Positions 56,850 to 64,000 of a DNA stretch of 64,000 nucleotides are shown one piece after another; the stretch's first letter is position 1; every line of letters begins with the position of its first letter. The stretch spans positions 186,001 to 250,000 of the forward strand of contig NZ_FOVJ01000001.1 of the NCBI RefSeq assembly GCF_900115125.1. Reading direction: 5' to 3'. A program made the position numbers and the translations under genes. The notes beneath the pieces are model-generated. The model saw nothing but the letters and a program-made list of their open reading frames with translations, did no database searches and was not told where the DNA came from. This DNA comes from Nitrosospira briensis (GTDB lineage Bacteria > Pseudomonadota > Gammaproteobacteria > Burkholderiales > Nitrosomonadaceae).

Positions 56850-57489
56850 TGCGAGCTAACCAGTCTTCGACGAACTTCTTGTTGATCAAGCCGGTCTTGA
56901 CTTCGCGCTGGTGCTTTCGATCATAAAAATAGGTTCGCGGCACTTCGCCATACCAGCGACGATCAATTTCAAGACGCAAGCGCTCCGGCATGTCCTCCGC
57001 AAAGACCCATTGCTCGACCTTCCCCATCCCGTAGCTTTTCGCCCGGGCGCCGACCTGTGGCGTATCAGTTACGGTGTCAGTGGCGATCAGTACGACGTCC
57101 AGCTTCGAATGGCTGCGTTTGAGTTCACTCAGCATCTTAAGTTCGGTTGGGCAATACTGACATTCGAGCGACCACAAAACGAGAATGAAAGGTTTGCCCG
57201 CACGAGGTGCGAGAATCTGATCAAGACTTCCCACAGTAAAAGGACGGACACTCTCGGCCGCGCTGGCCCCGTTCGCAAAACTCAGCATCAACACGAGAGC
57301 CAGACAGCGCAACCGGGAACGTCCTCCACTGGATGGAGAGCACGCAGCGGTATCTGTGCGCCAGCCAGTAATCCTGGGAGGCTGCTGCGTTTCAGGCGCG
57401 GTCTCCCGGGTACGCGAGCGAAAGACCAGGGGCAGCGTTGCCCGATTGTTTCGGAATAAAGAGAATGGGGATTTCAGAATATTGAACAT
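56830..57489 (-). CDS. Thioredoxin-like (TlpA-type) protein
   Basis: A 219-residue protein. The first 60 residues are Arg/Thr/Pro-rich, followed by a hydrophobic segment (LRCLALVLMLSFANGASA) like a signal peptide. The mature domain carries the redox CQYC in VLWSLECQYCPTELKML and a cis-Pro region EVPRTYFYD. It is a periplasmic disulphide handler of TlpA/AhpC-TSA type. The long pre-signal stretch suggests the true start is nearer the hydrophobic segment, but no better start was found. It heads the tonB cluster. Confidence 0.75.
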   Translation of the reverse strand: MFNILKSPFSLFRNNRATLPLVFRSRTRETAPETQQPPRITGWRTDTAACSPSSGGRSRLRCLALVLMLSFANGASAAESVRPFTVGSLDQILAPRAGKPFILVLWSLECQYCPTELKMLSELKRSHSKLDVVLIATDTVTDTPQVGARAKSYGMGKVEQWVFAEDMPERLRLEIDRRWYGEVPRTYFYDRKHQREVKTGLINKKFVEDWLARNAATDS

Positions 57490-58046
57490 TAATAATGTAA
57501 ATCTAATTAAGAATCAGTCGCAATCCACATTAAAATTTTAACACTAACCCGCAAATCTACGTATAGTAATATTTTCACCTACGCCGAGTTCCTGGCCCCT
57601 GCCTGATTTCCCTGCCGAATCATAACAGCATGATAGGCGGGAAAAGCCGTTGTAACAATGCGACAAATTGTCGCAGCGTGGAGATTGAATGATACGACTG
57701 AGGCTCCCGCAATTGGTTCGCGTTCGAGTTGGGCTGCAGAGCTGATAAGCATGGTTTTGCTTGCCGTGCAAATCAATCCCGCAAAAGCAGACGAAAAATC
57801 GCCGCTACACCGAGTCATCTTCCCGATAGTTTAGCCGCTGAACTCGCCGCATCTGGAGTTGGCCGCCGGCTCAATAGTACGAGTTTTTCATTCCGCAAAA
57901 TTCGAGCGTCATTCATGTGAGTAGCGAGTGGCATATGGCTTTGCCTTTTTCCCGCAAACTGTTCGGGTAAATGGGGAAAAATTTGCTAATATTGCCGCGG
58001 GTGCGAGTCTGTCTCCTGTTTTTCATCTTCCCATAGGCAAATTATC
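57490..58046. other. Long intergenic region with a perfect palindrome
   Basis: About 560 bp separate two divergent clusters: the tonB operon (minus) and the sigma factor operon (plus). It is AT-rich near the tonB side. It contains the 17-bp palindrome at 57659-57675. A TTGCGA/TAGATT-like promoter for the tonB operon may lie near 57500-57525 on the minus strand. No gene is supported. Confidence 0.5.
57659..57675. promoter_or_regulatory. Perfect 17-bp palindrome, candidate operator
   Basis: TGCGACAA-A-TTGTCGCA, an exact inverted repeat with 8-bp arms and a one-base centre, is characteristic of a homodimeric regulator's site. It lies 170 bp upstream of the tonB-cluster start and about 370 bp upstream of the sigma factor. 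The protein that binds it is unknown. Confidence 0.45.
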
Positions 58047-58628
58047 CTGGCTACTAAACAAGAATTTTCCAGGTTTTTGGCTGAGACTGAACGGCGCGCC
58101 TACAAGCAGGCTTTGTTCGCCGTACGAGATGAACATCTTGCGCTGGATATTGTTCAGGATTCAATGGCCAAGCTCGTGCAGAAGTACGCAGGCAAGCCGT
58201 TAGAAGAATTGCCCCTCCTGTTTCAACGTATTCTGCAAAATACCATACGGGATTTTTACAGGCGGCAGAAAACACGCTCCTTATGGACCACTTTGTTTTC
58301 ATCATTCATTCCCCGCAATCGGGAAACGGAAAATGAAGACTACGATCCACTGGAAACACTGGAAACTTTGCAGCCGGGTGCGTCGTCTAATTTTGCAGAC
58401 CCGCGTATACAATTAGAACAATCGCAATTGATGGATACGATCGAGAAGGCTATTGAAACCCTTCCGCCGCGTCAACGGGAAGCTTTTCTCCTGCGTTACT
58501 GGGAAGGGATGGATGTTTCGGAAACAGCAAAGATTATGGAGTGTTCGGAAGGAAGCGTGAAGACTCACTGTTCGCGGGCGGCCCATACTCTTGGCAGGAT
58601 ATTGAAAAAAGATGGAATTGAGCTATGA
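58047..58628 (+). CDS. ECF-type RNA polymerase sigma factor
   Basis: A protein of about 193 residues with sigma region 2 (FAVRDEHLALDIVQDSMAKL), a linker, and region 4 (LPPRQREAFLLRYWEGMDVS; CSEGSVKTHCSRA). The betaproteobacterial homologues I recall begin 'M-A-x-K-Q-E-x-S-x-F-L', and the in-frame codons from 58047 read (CTG)ATKQEFSRFLAE, so translation probably starts at CTG 58047 or an AUU at 58041. The in-frame TTG at 58077 would delete ten conserved residues. It begins a four-gene plus-strand cluster with DUF3619, DUF3106 and RDD genes. Confidence 0.75.
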   Translation: MATKQEFSRFLAETERRAYKQALFAVRDEHLALDIVQDSMAKLVQKYAGKPLEELPLLFQRILQNTIRDFYRRQKTRSLWTTLFSSFIPRNRETENEDYDPLETLETLQPGASSNFADPRIQLEQSQLMDTIEKAIETLPPRQREAFLLRYWEGMDVSETAKIMECSEGSVKTHCSRAAHTLGRILKKDGIEL

Positions 58629-58993
58629 GAGAATCTGACGTAGGGAGGAAGGTAGCGCATTTGCTGGATGACCGTCTGGATCATATCAAGCAAGGCACCC
58701 TGAACCGCCTTGAATCTGCGCGTAGAGCCTCCCTTGAGAATTACCATGTAGTCGAGGCAATGGTTGATGCTGGCCAGGGCGCTTCCGCGCGGACCGGTTC
58801 CGATTTGCATTCCGGAACCAGAAAACTGCTATCGGCCATAGCGCTGGTATTTGCCCTGGCGAGTGTCGTCTATTGGCAGGCTCTTCAGCAAGGCGACGAA
58901 AATGAGGAAATTGACATCATGCTGCTCGTCGATGACCTGCCAATAGATGCTTATCTCGACGACGAGTTTGATGCATGGCTAGATCCGCACTAG
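58625..58993 (+). CDS. DUF3619 family protein
   Basis: A 122-residue protein: a soluble N-domain (DVGRKVAHLLDDRLDHIKQG), one membrane helix (LLSAIALVFALASVVYWQAL), and an acidic C-terminus (LLVDDLPIDAYLDDEFDAWL). It overlaps the sigma gene by 4 bp. DUF3619 proteins accompany this sigma factor in betaproteobacteria and may act as its anti-sigma factor, which is inference. Confidence 0.8.
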   Translation: MRESDVGRKVAHLLDDRLDHIKQGTLNRLESARRASLENYHVVEAMVDAGQGASARTGSDLHSGTRKLLSAIALVFALASVVYWQALQQGDENEEIDIMLLVDDLPIDAYLDDEFDAWLDPH

Positions 58994-59358
58994 TAGCGGC
59001 GTTTTGCTTATGCCTGTCACTATCCACTTTAGCTGAATCCAGCCAGCCTTCATGGGAGAAGTTGAAGCCTCAGCAGCGGGAAGTCCTGGCTCCGCTTGCG
59101 CAAGAGTGGGACAATATGGACCCGGTTAAAAAGAAGAAATGGCTGGGAATCGCCGAACGCTACCCCGGAATGACGCCTTCCGAGCAACACCGCACCCAGT
59201 TGCGGATGCGTGATTGGTACTCGCTCACCCCCGAGCAGCGCGAATTGGTGCGAGAGAAGTATAAGACGATAAAAAAAATGCCGCCGGACAAGCGTCATGA
59301 AATAAAACGGAAGTGGCGTGAATATGAGCAAAATTCCGGGGGTCGGAGAGAACAATAA
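58975..59358 (+). CDS. DUF3106 family exported protein
   Basis: A 127-residue protein with a signal peptide (about 1-20, ending LAESS), then a helical repeat region (SWEKLKPQQREVLAPLAQEW, MDPVKKKKWLGIAERYPGMT). Each repeat ends in a Trp/aromatic block typical of DUF3106. It overlaps the DUF3619 gene by 19 bp. Periplasmic; function unknown. Confidence 0.8.
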   Translation: MARSALVAAFCLCLSLSTLAESSQPSWEKLKPQQREVLAPLAQEWDNMDPVKKKKWLGIAERYPGMTPSEQHRTQLRMRDWYSLTPEQRELVREKYKTIKKMPPDKRHEIKRKWREYEQNSGGRREQ

Positions 59359-59447
59359 GGCGCCTCCCGGCCTTCCTGTTTTTTTGCCGTTTCTATCAGC
59401 AGGGCATTATAAAAAAGACGAAAGCGCTCCTGAATGAGCCCTTACAA

Positions 59448-59876
59448 ATGATGAAAGCCTTCGCACCGGGGTTGTGGCGGCGGCTGCTGAGCATGATTTA
59501 TGAATTCCTGATTCTGGTTGCGGTTCTGTTTATCGCCAGCTTTGTGTTTCATCTGGTATTCCGGGACACTGGTTCTCTTTTTTTCCGGCCTGCGTTTCAG
59601 CTTTATCTCCTGGTGGTCGCAGGTATTTATTTCACCTGGTTTTGGACACACGGCGGGCAAACACTGCCCATGCAAACCTGGAAACTCAGGGTGATCAGGG
59701 CGGATGGAGGACAACTCTTCCTGAAACAGGCGCTGGCGCGTTACTTATTCGCAGTAATCGGCTTTTTTTTCTTTGGCTGTGGAATACTGTGGGCGTTGTT
59801 CGACCGTGACGGCCTATTCCTGCATGACCGGCTGGCGGGTACCAGGATCGTTAGAATCGGGAATGAGGCGAAGTAG
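59448..59876 (+). CDS. RDD family membrane protein
   Basis: A 142-residue protein with the RDD pattern. It starts LWRRLLSMIYEFLILVAVLF, with Arg and Tyr-x-Asp-like residues near the first membrane segment, and ends LFDRDGLFLHDRLAGTRIVR. Four hydrophobic segments. Some RDD proteins act as cation transporters, but the role here is unknown. Last gene of the sigma cluster. Confidence 0.88.
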   Translation: MMKAFAPGLWRRLLSMIYEFLILVAVLFIASFVFHLVFRDTGSLFFRPAFQLYLLVVAGIYFTWFWTHGGQTLPMQTWKLRVIRADGGQLFLKQALARYLFAVIGFFFFGCGILWALFDRDGLFLHDRLAGTRIVRIGNEAK

Positions 59877-59972
59877 AATCGGGTTTTTGTACTGGCTGGA
59901 GGTGAAGCGGCGGTTCGGCGGTCCGGTGTACGCACTTGTCCGCGGTTTTGCGATCGCAGGACGAACTTCCAA

Positions 59973-61433
59973 TCAGCCAGTTCCTCCTACCGTTAATCCA
60001 TCTATGCGTAGCGTTGGCTGGCCCACCCCGACCGGTACGCTTTGACCTTCTTTACCACAGGTGCCAACGCCCGGATCGAGCGACATATCGTTGCCTATCA
60101 TCGAAACTCGGGTAAGCACATCCGGGCCATTGCCAATCAGGGTCGCGCCTTTTACCGGATAAGCGATTTTCCCGTTTTCGATCATATATGCTTCCGCAGC
60201 GGAGAACACGAATTTCCCGCTGGTGATATCTACCTGGCCTCCGCCAAAATTCACCGCATATAAACCATGCTTCACGGAAGCAATGATCTCATCGGGGCTT
60301 TTATCGCCGTTCAGCATATAGGTGTTGGTCATGCGCGGCATAGGGATATGCGCAAACGATTCGCGGCGCGCGTTACCCGTGACCGGCACATTCATCAGCC
60401 GTGCGTTCAGGCTGTCCTGCAGATAGCCTTTTAGTATCCCGTTTTCGATCAACACAGTGCATTGCGTAGGATTTCCTTCGTCATCGATATTAAGTGATCC
60501 GCGCCGCCGTGCCATGGTGCCGTCGTCCACCACGGTCACACCCGTTGCGGCCACCCGTTCCCCAATGCGCCCGGCAAATGCGGAACTCCCCTTGCGGTTG
60601 AAGTCCCCCTCCAGGCCGTGGCCGATGGCCTCATGCAACAGTATTCCCGGCCAACCGGCGCCAAGCACTACCGTCATCGTCCCCGCTGGCGCCGGTTTGG
60701 CGCCCAGATTGACAATAGCCTGATGCACCGCTTTCGCGGCATAATCGCGCAGCACATCGTCAGTGAAATAAGCATAATCGAAGCGTCCTCCGCCACCGGC
60801 CACCCCTTGCTCGCGATTGCCGTTTTCCTCGGCGATGACTTGCACAGAGAGCCGCACAAGAGGCCGTACATCCGCCGCGACGAGACCGTCGCTGCGCGCT
60901 ACCAGCACCACTTCGTATTCTCCGGCGAGAGACGCCATCACCTGGATAACACGTTTGTCCAGGGCGCGGGCATAACCCTCGAGCTTTTCCAGCAAGGCCA
61001 CTTTGTCAGTATCTTTAAGGCTGGCGATAGGATCCTGGGGAAGATAAAGTTCGCGCCCTTTACTGCGTCTGACCGCTTGCACCGATTGCCCTGCGCCGTG
61101 ACTGGCAATGGCCCGGGTAGCTTGAGCGGCCGAGGCAAGGGCGGGCATGCTGATGTCGTCCGAATAGGCAAACGCCGTCTTGTCCCCGCTGACCGCGCGG
61201 ACGCCTACACCCTGATCGATATTAAAGCTGCCAGATTTGACGATGCCTTCTTCCAGAGCCCAGCCTTCAGCGCGGCTATACTGAAAATAGAGATCAGCAT
61301 AATCGACGCGGTGTGTGAGCATCTGACCGAATACCTTCTGCAGTCCGGCTGTATCTATCTCGTGGGGTGCGAGCAGGCAGCTGTTGGCGGTGGCGAAAAG
61401 ATCGCCGGGTTGGATGAGAGGTTCTGTAATCAT
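59973..61433 (-). CDS. tldD: Metalloprotease TldD
   Basis: A 486-residue TldD. The zinc motif [16 protein letters not shown] lies at about residues 267-282. Other blocks are [20 protein letters not shown] and [20 protein letters not shown]. With PmbA (TldE) it degrades unfolded peptides and processes microcins such as microcin B17. pmbA is not adjacent. It lies 33 bp downstream of the nitrilase-like gene. Confidence 0.94.
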   Translation of the reverse strand: MITEPLIQPGDLFATANSCLLAPHEIDTAGLQKVFGQMLTHRVDYADLYFQYSRAEGWALEEGIVKSGSFNIDQGVGVRAVSGDKTAFAYSDDISMPALASAAQATRAIASHGAGQSVQAVRRSKGRELYLPQDPIASLKDTDKVALLEKLEGYARALDKRVIQVMASLAGEYEVVLVARSDGLVAADVRPLVRLSVQVIAEENGNREQGVAGGGGRFDYAYFTDDVLRDYAAKAVHQAIVNLGAKPAPAGTMTVVLGAGWPGILLHEAIGHGLEGDFNRKGSSAFAGRIGERVAATGVTVVDDGTMARRRGSLNIDDEGNPTQCTVLIENGILKGYLQDSLNARLMNVPVTGNARRESFAHIPMPRMTNTYMLNGDKSPDEIIASVKHGLYAVNFGGGQVDITSGKFVFSAAEAYMIENGKIAYPVKGATLIGNGPDVLTRVSMIGNDMSLDPGVGTCGKEGQSVPVGVGQPTLRIDGLTVGGTG

Positions 61434-61466
61434 GATGTCCGGTAGACAGAAAAAAAGGCGATAGAT

Positions 61467-62330
61467 TCAACAATGATGCAAGGTACGGTGATTCAGCGCG
61501 GGCAAACTATTGCGCAAGCTGGCCTGATATTCGCGATTGACATCCGCGATCACGACGCCTGACCCCCGCGGAAGGCGATCAAGGACGACGCCCCATGGGT
61601 CGACAATCATGCTGTCGCCATGGGTTTCACGCCCGTTGATATGGTAGCCCCCTTGAGCGGGCGCAACCACATACGCGAGGTTTTCTATGGCGCGGGCACG
61701 AATGAGGGTTTCCCAATGAGCTCTCCCCGTAGTTGCGGTGAAAGCCGCGGGAGCGAAAATGATATCCACTTGTCCCATGGAACGGTAGAGCTCGGGAAAC
61801 CGCAAATCATAACAAATGGAAAGACCGATACGGCCAAACGGAGAGTCCAGGGCTACGACGCCGCAACCTGCTTCGATCGTTTCTTCCTCGGCATAGCGTT
61901 CGTTCCCGAGCTCCAGGCCGAATAAATGTATTTTATCGTAGCGTGCAACCTGCTGTCCTTTGTCATCATACACGAGGCAGCTATTCCTGACCTTGTCCGG
62001 ACTGGAAGACTCCAGAGGCACAGAACCTCCTACCAGCCATATGCCCAGCCGTTTGGCGATACTGCTCAGGAACTGCTGTATGGGCCCGCTGTTGATCCGC
62101 TCGCGAGCCGCTACCCTATCCGCGTCTTTCATGCCCATAAGGCAAAAATACTCGGGCAGGGCGGCCAGCTTCGCCCCTTGCGAAGCAGCGATGGCAAGCA
62201 GACGGGTAGCTTCTTCCAGATTGCCATTTACATTAGGGCCAGCCGACATTTGAATGGCGGCGACACGAAAAGAACCCTCCCTTGCTTCTCCGGGTGCAGG
62301 CGGGCTACATGTTGTTGAGCTATTGGACAT
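61467..62330 (-). CDS. Carbon-nitrogen hydrolase (Nit1/Nit-type)
   Basis: A 287-residue nitrilase-superfamily protein with the Glu-Lys-Cys triad: Glu in AALPEYFCLMG, Lys in YDKIHLFGLELG, Cys in LSICYDLRFPELYR. The family repairs deaminated glutathione by amidase action. Position between yhdP and tldD is the common betaproteobacterial order. Confidence 0.93.
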   Translation of the reverse strand: MSNSSTTCSPPAPGEAREGSFRVAAIQMSAGPNVNGNLEEATRLLAIAASQGAKLAALPEYFCLMGMKDADRVAARERINSGPIQQFLSSIAKRLGIWLVGGSVPLESSSPDKVRNSCLVYDDKGQQVARYDKIHLFGLELGNERYAEEETIEAGCGVVALDSPFGRIGLSICYDLRFPELYRSMGQVDIIFAPAAFTATTGRAHWETLIRARAIENLAYVVAPAQGGYHINGRETHGDSMIVDPWGVVLDRLPRGSGVVIADVNREYQASLRNSLPALNHRTLHHC

Positions 62331-62585
62331 ATTTTAATGATTTGGGCACGGCTGACGCGGCAATAAGGCGTCAAGCGCCAAAAAATGAGCATGAAGGATG
62401 AATCGCCCCTCGGGAAACAGAGTAACTTAAAACAATGTCAAAATAAACCCTTGAGGCCGGTCACCATGATCATCCGGCATATTTTTTGCCTTCCATGAGC
62501 GGCCGTCAGCCGCTCGCTGCAAAATTTGGAACGTCCTGCGCCGCTTTCATTATGCTTCCGCCTTCAAGAACTTCGAAATTTTTCT

Positions 62586-64000
62586 TCATCTATGTGACTG
62601 GTGGTCATTGACATCATGCCGTCCGTTCGATTGAACGCCGCTGCTGCGCGGTATTTTAGTTACGACCGGATCGGACCAGGTGCCGGTAATATCGTATTCG
62701 TTGGATGTAGCCGGGGTTTGCATTGCCGTGCTTGCAATCACGGTTGCCATACCGACAACGGGAGTGGCCAATCCAAATGACGGAGTTACCTTGATATGCA
62801 GTTTCTGGGTTTCCGCTTCCAGATTCATCTCCCCGTCCATGACAACCTTTGCAGAAGGCCCTTCGATCCGAAGGTCATCGGTAAACGCCACGCCACGGGT
62901 AATTTTCACGTCCCCGGAAATATCGTCAAACCCGAATCCCTCACTGAATACATCGTGGAAATCCAGAGCGATTCTTCGTGGTAGTGATCGGAGGTTGAAA
63001 ATACCGAACAGCCTGCCAATTCCTGGCTCAAATCGGGGAAATTGCCCTCGTCTGGCGTTCAGCTTGAAGTTTCCGGACAGGGTGGAGTAATCTATTGACT
63101 CGGGGTTGCCCTGCCAGGACAATGCGCCCTCAACCGTGCCGCTTCCACGCGTTACGCGGTCTTCATGGCCGAGGCGCGTCAGAAACTTGCCGATGTCGGT
63201 CGCTTTCAGGGTGAGATCTGCATGGACGCGAGGCGACGCGGTCCGATTTTGCCATATCCCGTGGATTACTATCGAACTGTCTGGATTGGTTATCTGCAGC
63301 TTCTCAATGCCCCAGTTCCGCCCTTCCTGGCCCGCCAGCAATTCCAGCTTGCCCAACTGCGCCTCGCCAATGACAAAGCTATCCGCTGTTATATCAAGTG
63401 CAGGCAAGTCGTTCCCTCGTCGCCGCCCTTGTGTTGGCAAACCCGGATCGGAACCGGGAGAGGCGGTGGGAATGACCAATCTATTCAATCTCGCCACAAC
63501 CTTGCCATTGCCGGACGGATTCCAGCTGATACCACCATTGATCTCCTTGCTTGCGACAGTTGAATACCATAGGTCGTCCTCCCTGTCGGCGTTCAGCTTG
63601 ACGTCATTAAGTCGCCTGCCCAGAAAGTCGAGCGCGCCTATTTTCAGGTTGATTTCCCTGAGAGGGGAGGCTGACCCCGGTTGATTATTGAACTGCTTCA
63701 GCAAATGATGCCACCGGTCCAGGTTCAATACGGGGAGCAAGCCGCTTACCAACACGCCGGTCGTGTCGGGTAAAACGACAGACATGGTATTGCCGAAATT
63801 CGCATGTCCCCGCTCTACGTGATACTTGCCGGAATTATCCTGCACCCGTTTGATTTTTGCCGTAACCACGTCGCCGTAACTCAGGATAAATTCTTCACGA
63901 TTTGGCCCTGCCGCTTTTCTTTCTAAACGCAGCGGCGCGGCATCTATGGCATCCTTCGAAAAAGGTTCAGGTAAATCCGAAGTGATGCCCAGCAACGGCG
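62586..64000 (-). CDS. yhdP: YhdP family envelope protein (TIGR02099), partial
   Basis: The frame is open to the window edge, so only the C-terminal 471 or so codons are seen. It matches the YhdP/AsmA-like C-terminus (SYGDVVTAKIKRVQDNSGKY; LDITADSFVIGEAQLGKLEL; LKATDIGKFLTRLGHEDRVT; the EYDITGTWSDPVVTKIPRSS end). YhdP moves phospholipid to the outer membrane as a long bridge-like protein. The final 17 residues (SSGVQSNGRHDVNDHQSHR-like) are not conserved and may be a drifted tail. Confidence 0.88.
   Translation of the reverse strand, partial: PLLGITSDLPEPFSKDAIDAAPLRLERKAAGPNREEFILSYGDVVTAKIKRVQDNSGKYHVERGHANFGNTMSVVLPDTTGVLVSGLLPVLNLDRWHHLLKQFNNQPGSASPLREINLKIGALDFLGRRLNDVKLNADREDDLWYSTVASKEINGGISWNPSGNGKVVARLNRLVIPTASPGSDPGLPTQGRRRGNDLPALDITADSFVIGEAQLGKLELLAGQEGRNWGIEKLQITNPDSSIVIHGIWQNRTASPRVHADLTLKATDIGKFLTRLGHEDRVTRGSGTVEGALSWQGNPESIDYSTLSGNFKLNARRGQFPRFEPGIGRLFGIFNLRSLPRRIALDFHDVFSEGFGFDDISGDVKITRGVAFTDDLRIEGPSAKVVMDGEMNLEAETQKLHIKVTPSFGLATPVVGMATVIASTAMQTPATSNEYDITGTWSDPVVTKIPRSSGVQSNGRHDVNDHQSHR

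Noticed and set aside
57579-57818. Minus-strand frame of 79 codons between tonB and sigma clusters
   Set aside because: Composition is chance-like, no Shine-Dalgarno, and it spans the palindrome; treated as non-coding.
62497-62515. Perfect 7-bp hairpin GAGCGGC-CGTCA-GCCGCTC
   Set aside because: No T-run follows on either transcribed strand, so it is not called a rho-independent terminator.
1-64000. CRISPR arrays, rRNA genes, prophage structural genes or complete insertion sequences
   Set aside because: I looked for regularly spaced repeats, rRNA signatures and transposase or phage motifs by eye and found none.

Overview
The window reads as chromosomal DNA of a betaproteobacterium, most likely an autotrophic Nitrosospira-like member of the Nitrosomonadales. 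This is an inference from gene content and gene order: sspA-sspB beside petABC, yhdP-nit-tldD, ubiB-ubiJ, a sigma factor-DUF3619-DUF3106-RDD cluster, a PEP-CTERM protein, and phosphoketolase plus acetate kinase. No ribosomal RNA or ammonia-oxidation gene is present to prove it.

Layout. 1-3.7 kb: the end of a GH39-like glycosidase, a glucoamylase-like protein, a secreted beta/gamma-crystallin protein, an alpha/beta hydrolase and a thioredoxin-like ferredoxin. 3.9-7.9 kb: a polyamine ABC transporter operon. 8.1-11.3 kb: ubiB, ubiJ and a Tim44-like protein. 11.8-17.1 kb: a stress-protein/acetate-kinase/phosphoketolase operon and a membrane protein. 17.2-21.5 kb: PEP synthase with its divergent regulator, a short divergent cis-prenyltransferase and a 59-residue protein. 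21.5-24.1 kb: an accessory patch holding a PEP-CTERM protein, a Schlafen/AlbA-domain protein, a tRNA-like remnant and a tRNA-Thr gene. 24.2-27.9 kb: sspAB and the cytochrome bc1 operon.

28.2-34.6 kb: yacG, a MutT/ThiE fusion, a DUF815 ATPase, an EF-hand protein carrying metallophore/bufferin-like features, argJ, tusA, an ADP-ribosylglycohydrolase and a 59-residue Trm112 protein. 34.6-36.3 kb: a first ExbB/ExbD pair and, just upstream of it, a 421-bp element bounded by perfect 23-bp inverted repeats. 36.5-47.0 kb: xseA, a DUF423 protein, an RNA methyltransferase, dsbB, htpX, mlaA, murJ, rpsT and an SPFH/NfeD pair. 47.1-53.5 kb: a PLP amino-acid decarboxylase, argD, argF, argG and a YajQ protein. 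53.5-57.5 kb: a glutamine amidotransferase, a truncated FecR-like protein, and tonB/exbB/exbD with a thioredoxin-like gene. 58.0-64.0 kb: an ECF-type sigma factor cluster, then tldD, nit and the partial yhdP.

Most genes are housekeeping. Central carbon functions (phosphoketolase to acetyl phosphate to acetate and ATP; PEP synthase with its kinase/phosphorylase), arginine synthesis (argJ, D, F, G), polyamine uptake and respiration dominate. The parts that most repay a second look are the EF-hand/EGRCG protein, the 421-bp inverted-repeat element, the patch beside tRNA-Thr, the short prenyltransferase with its small neighbour, and the sigma factor whose conserved start lies at a non-standard codon.
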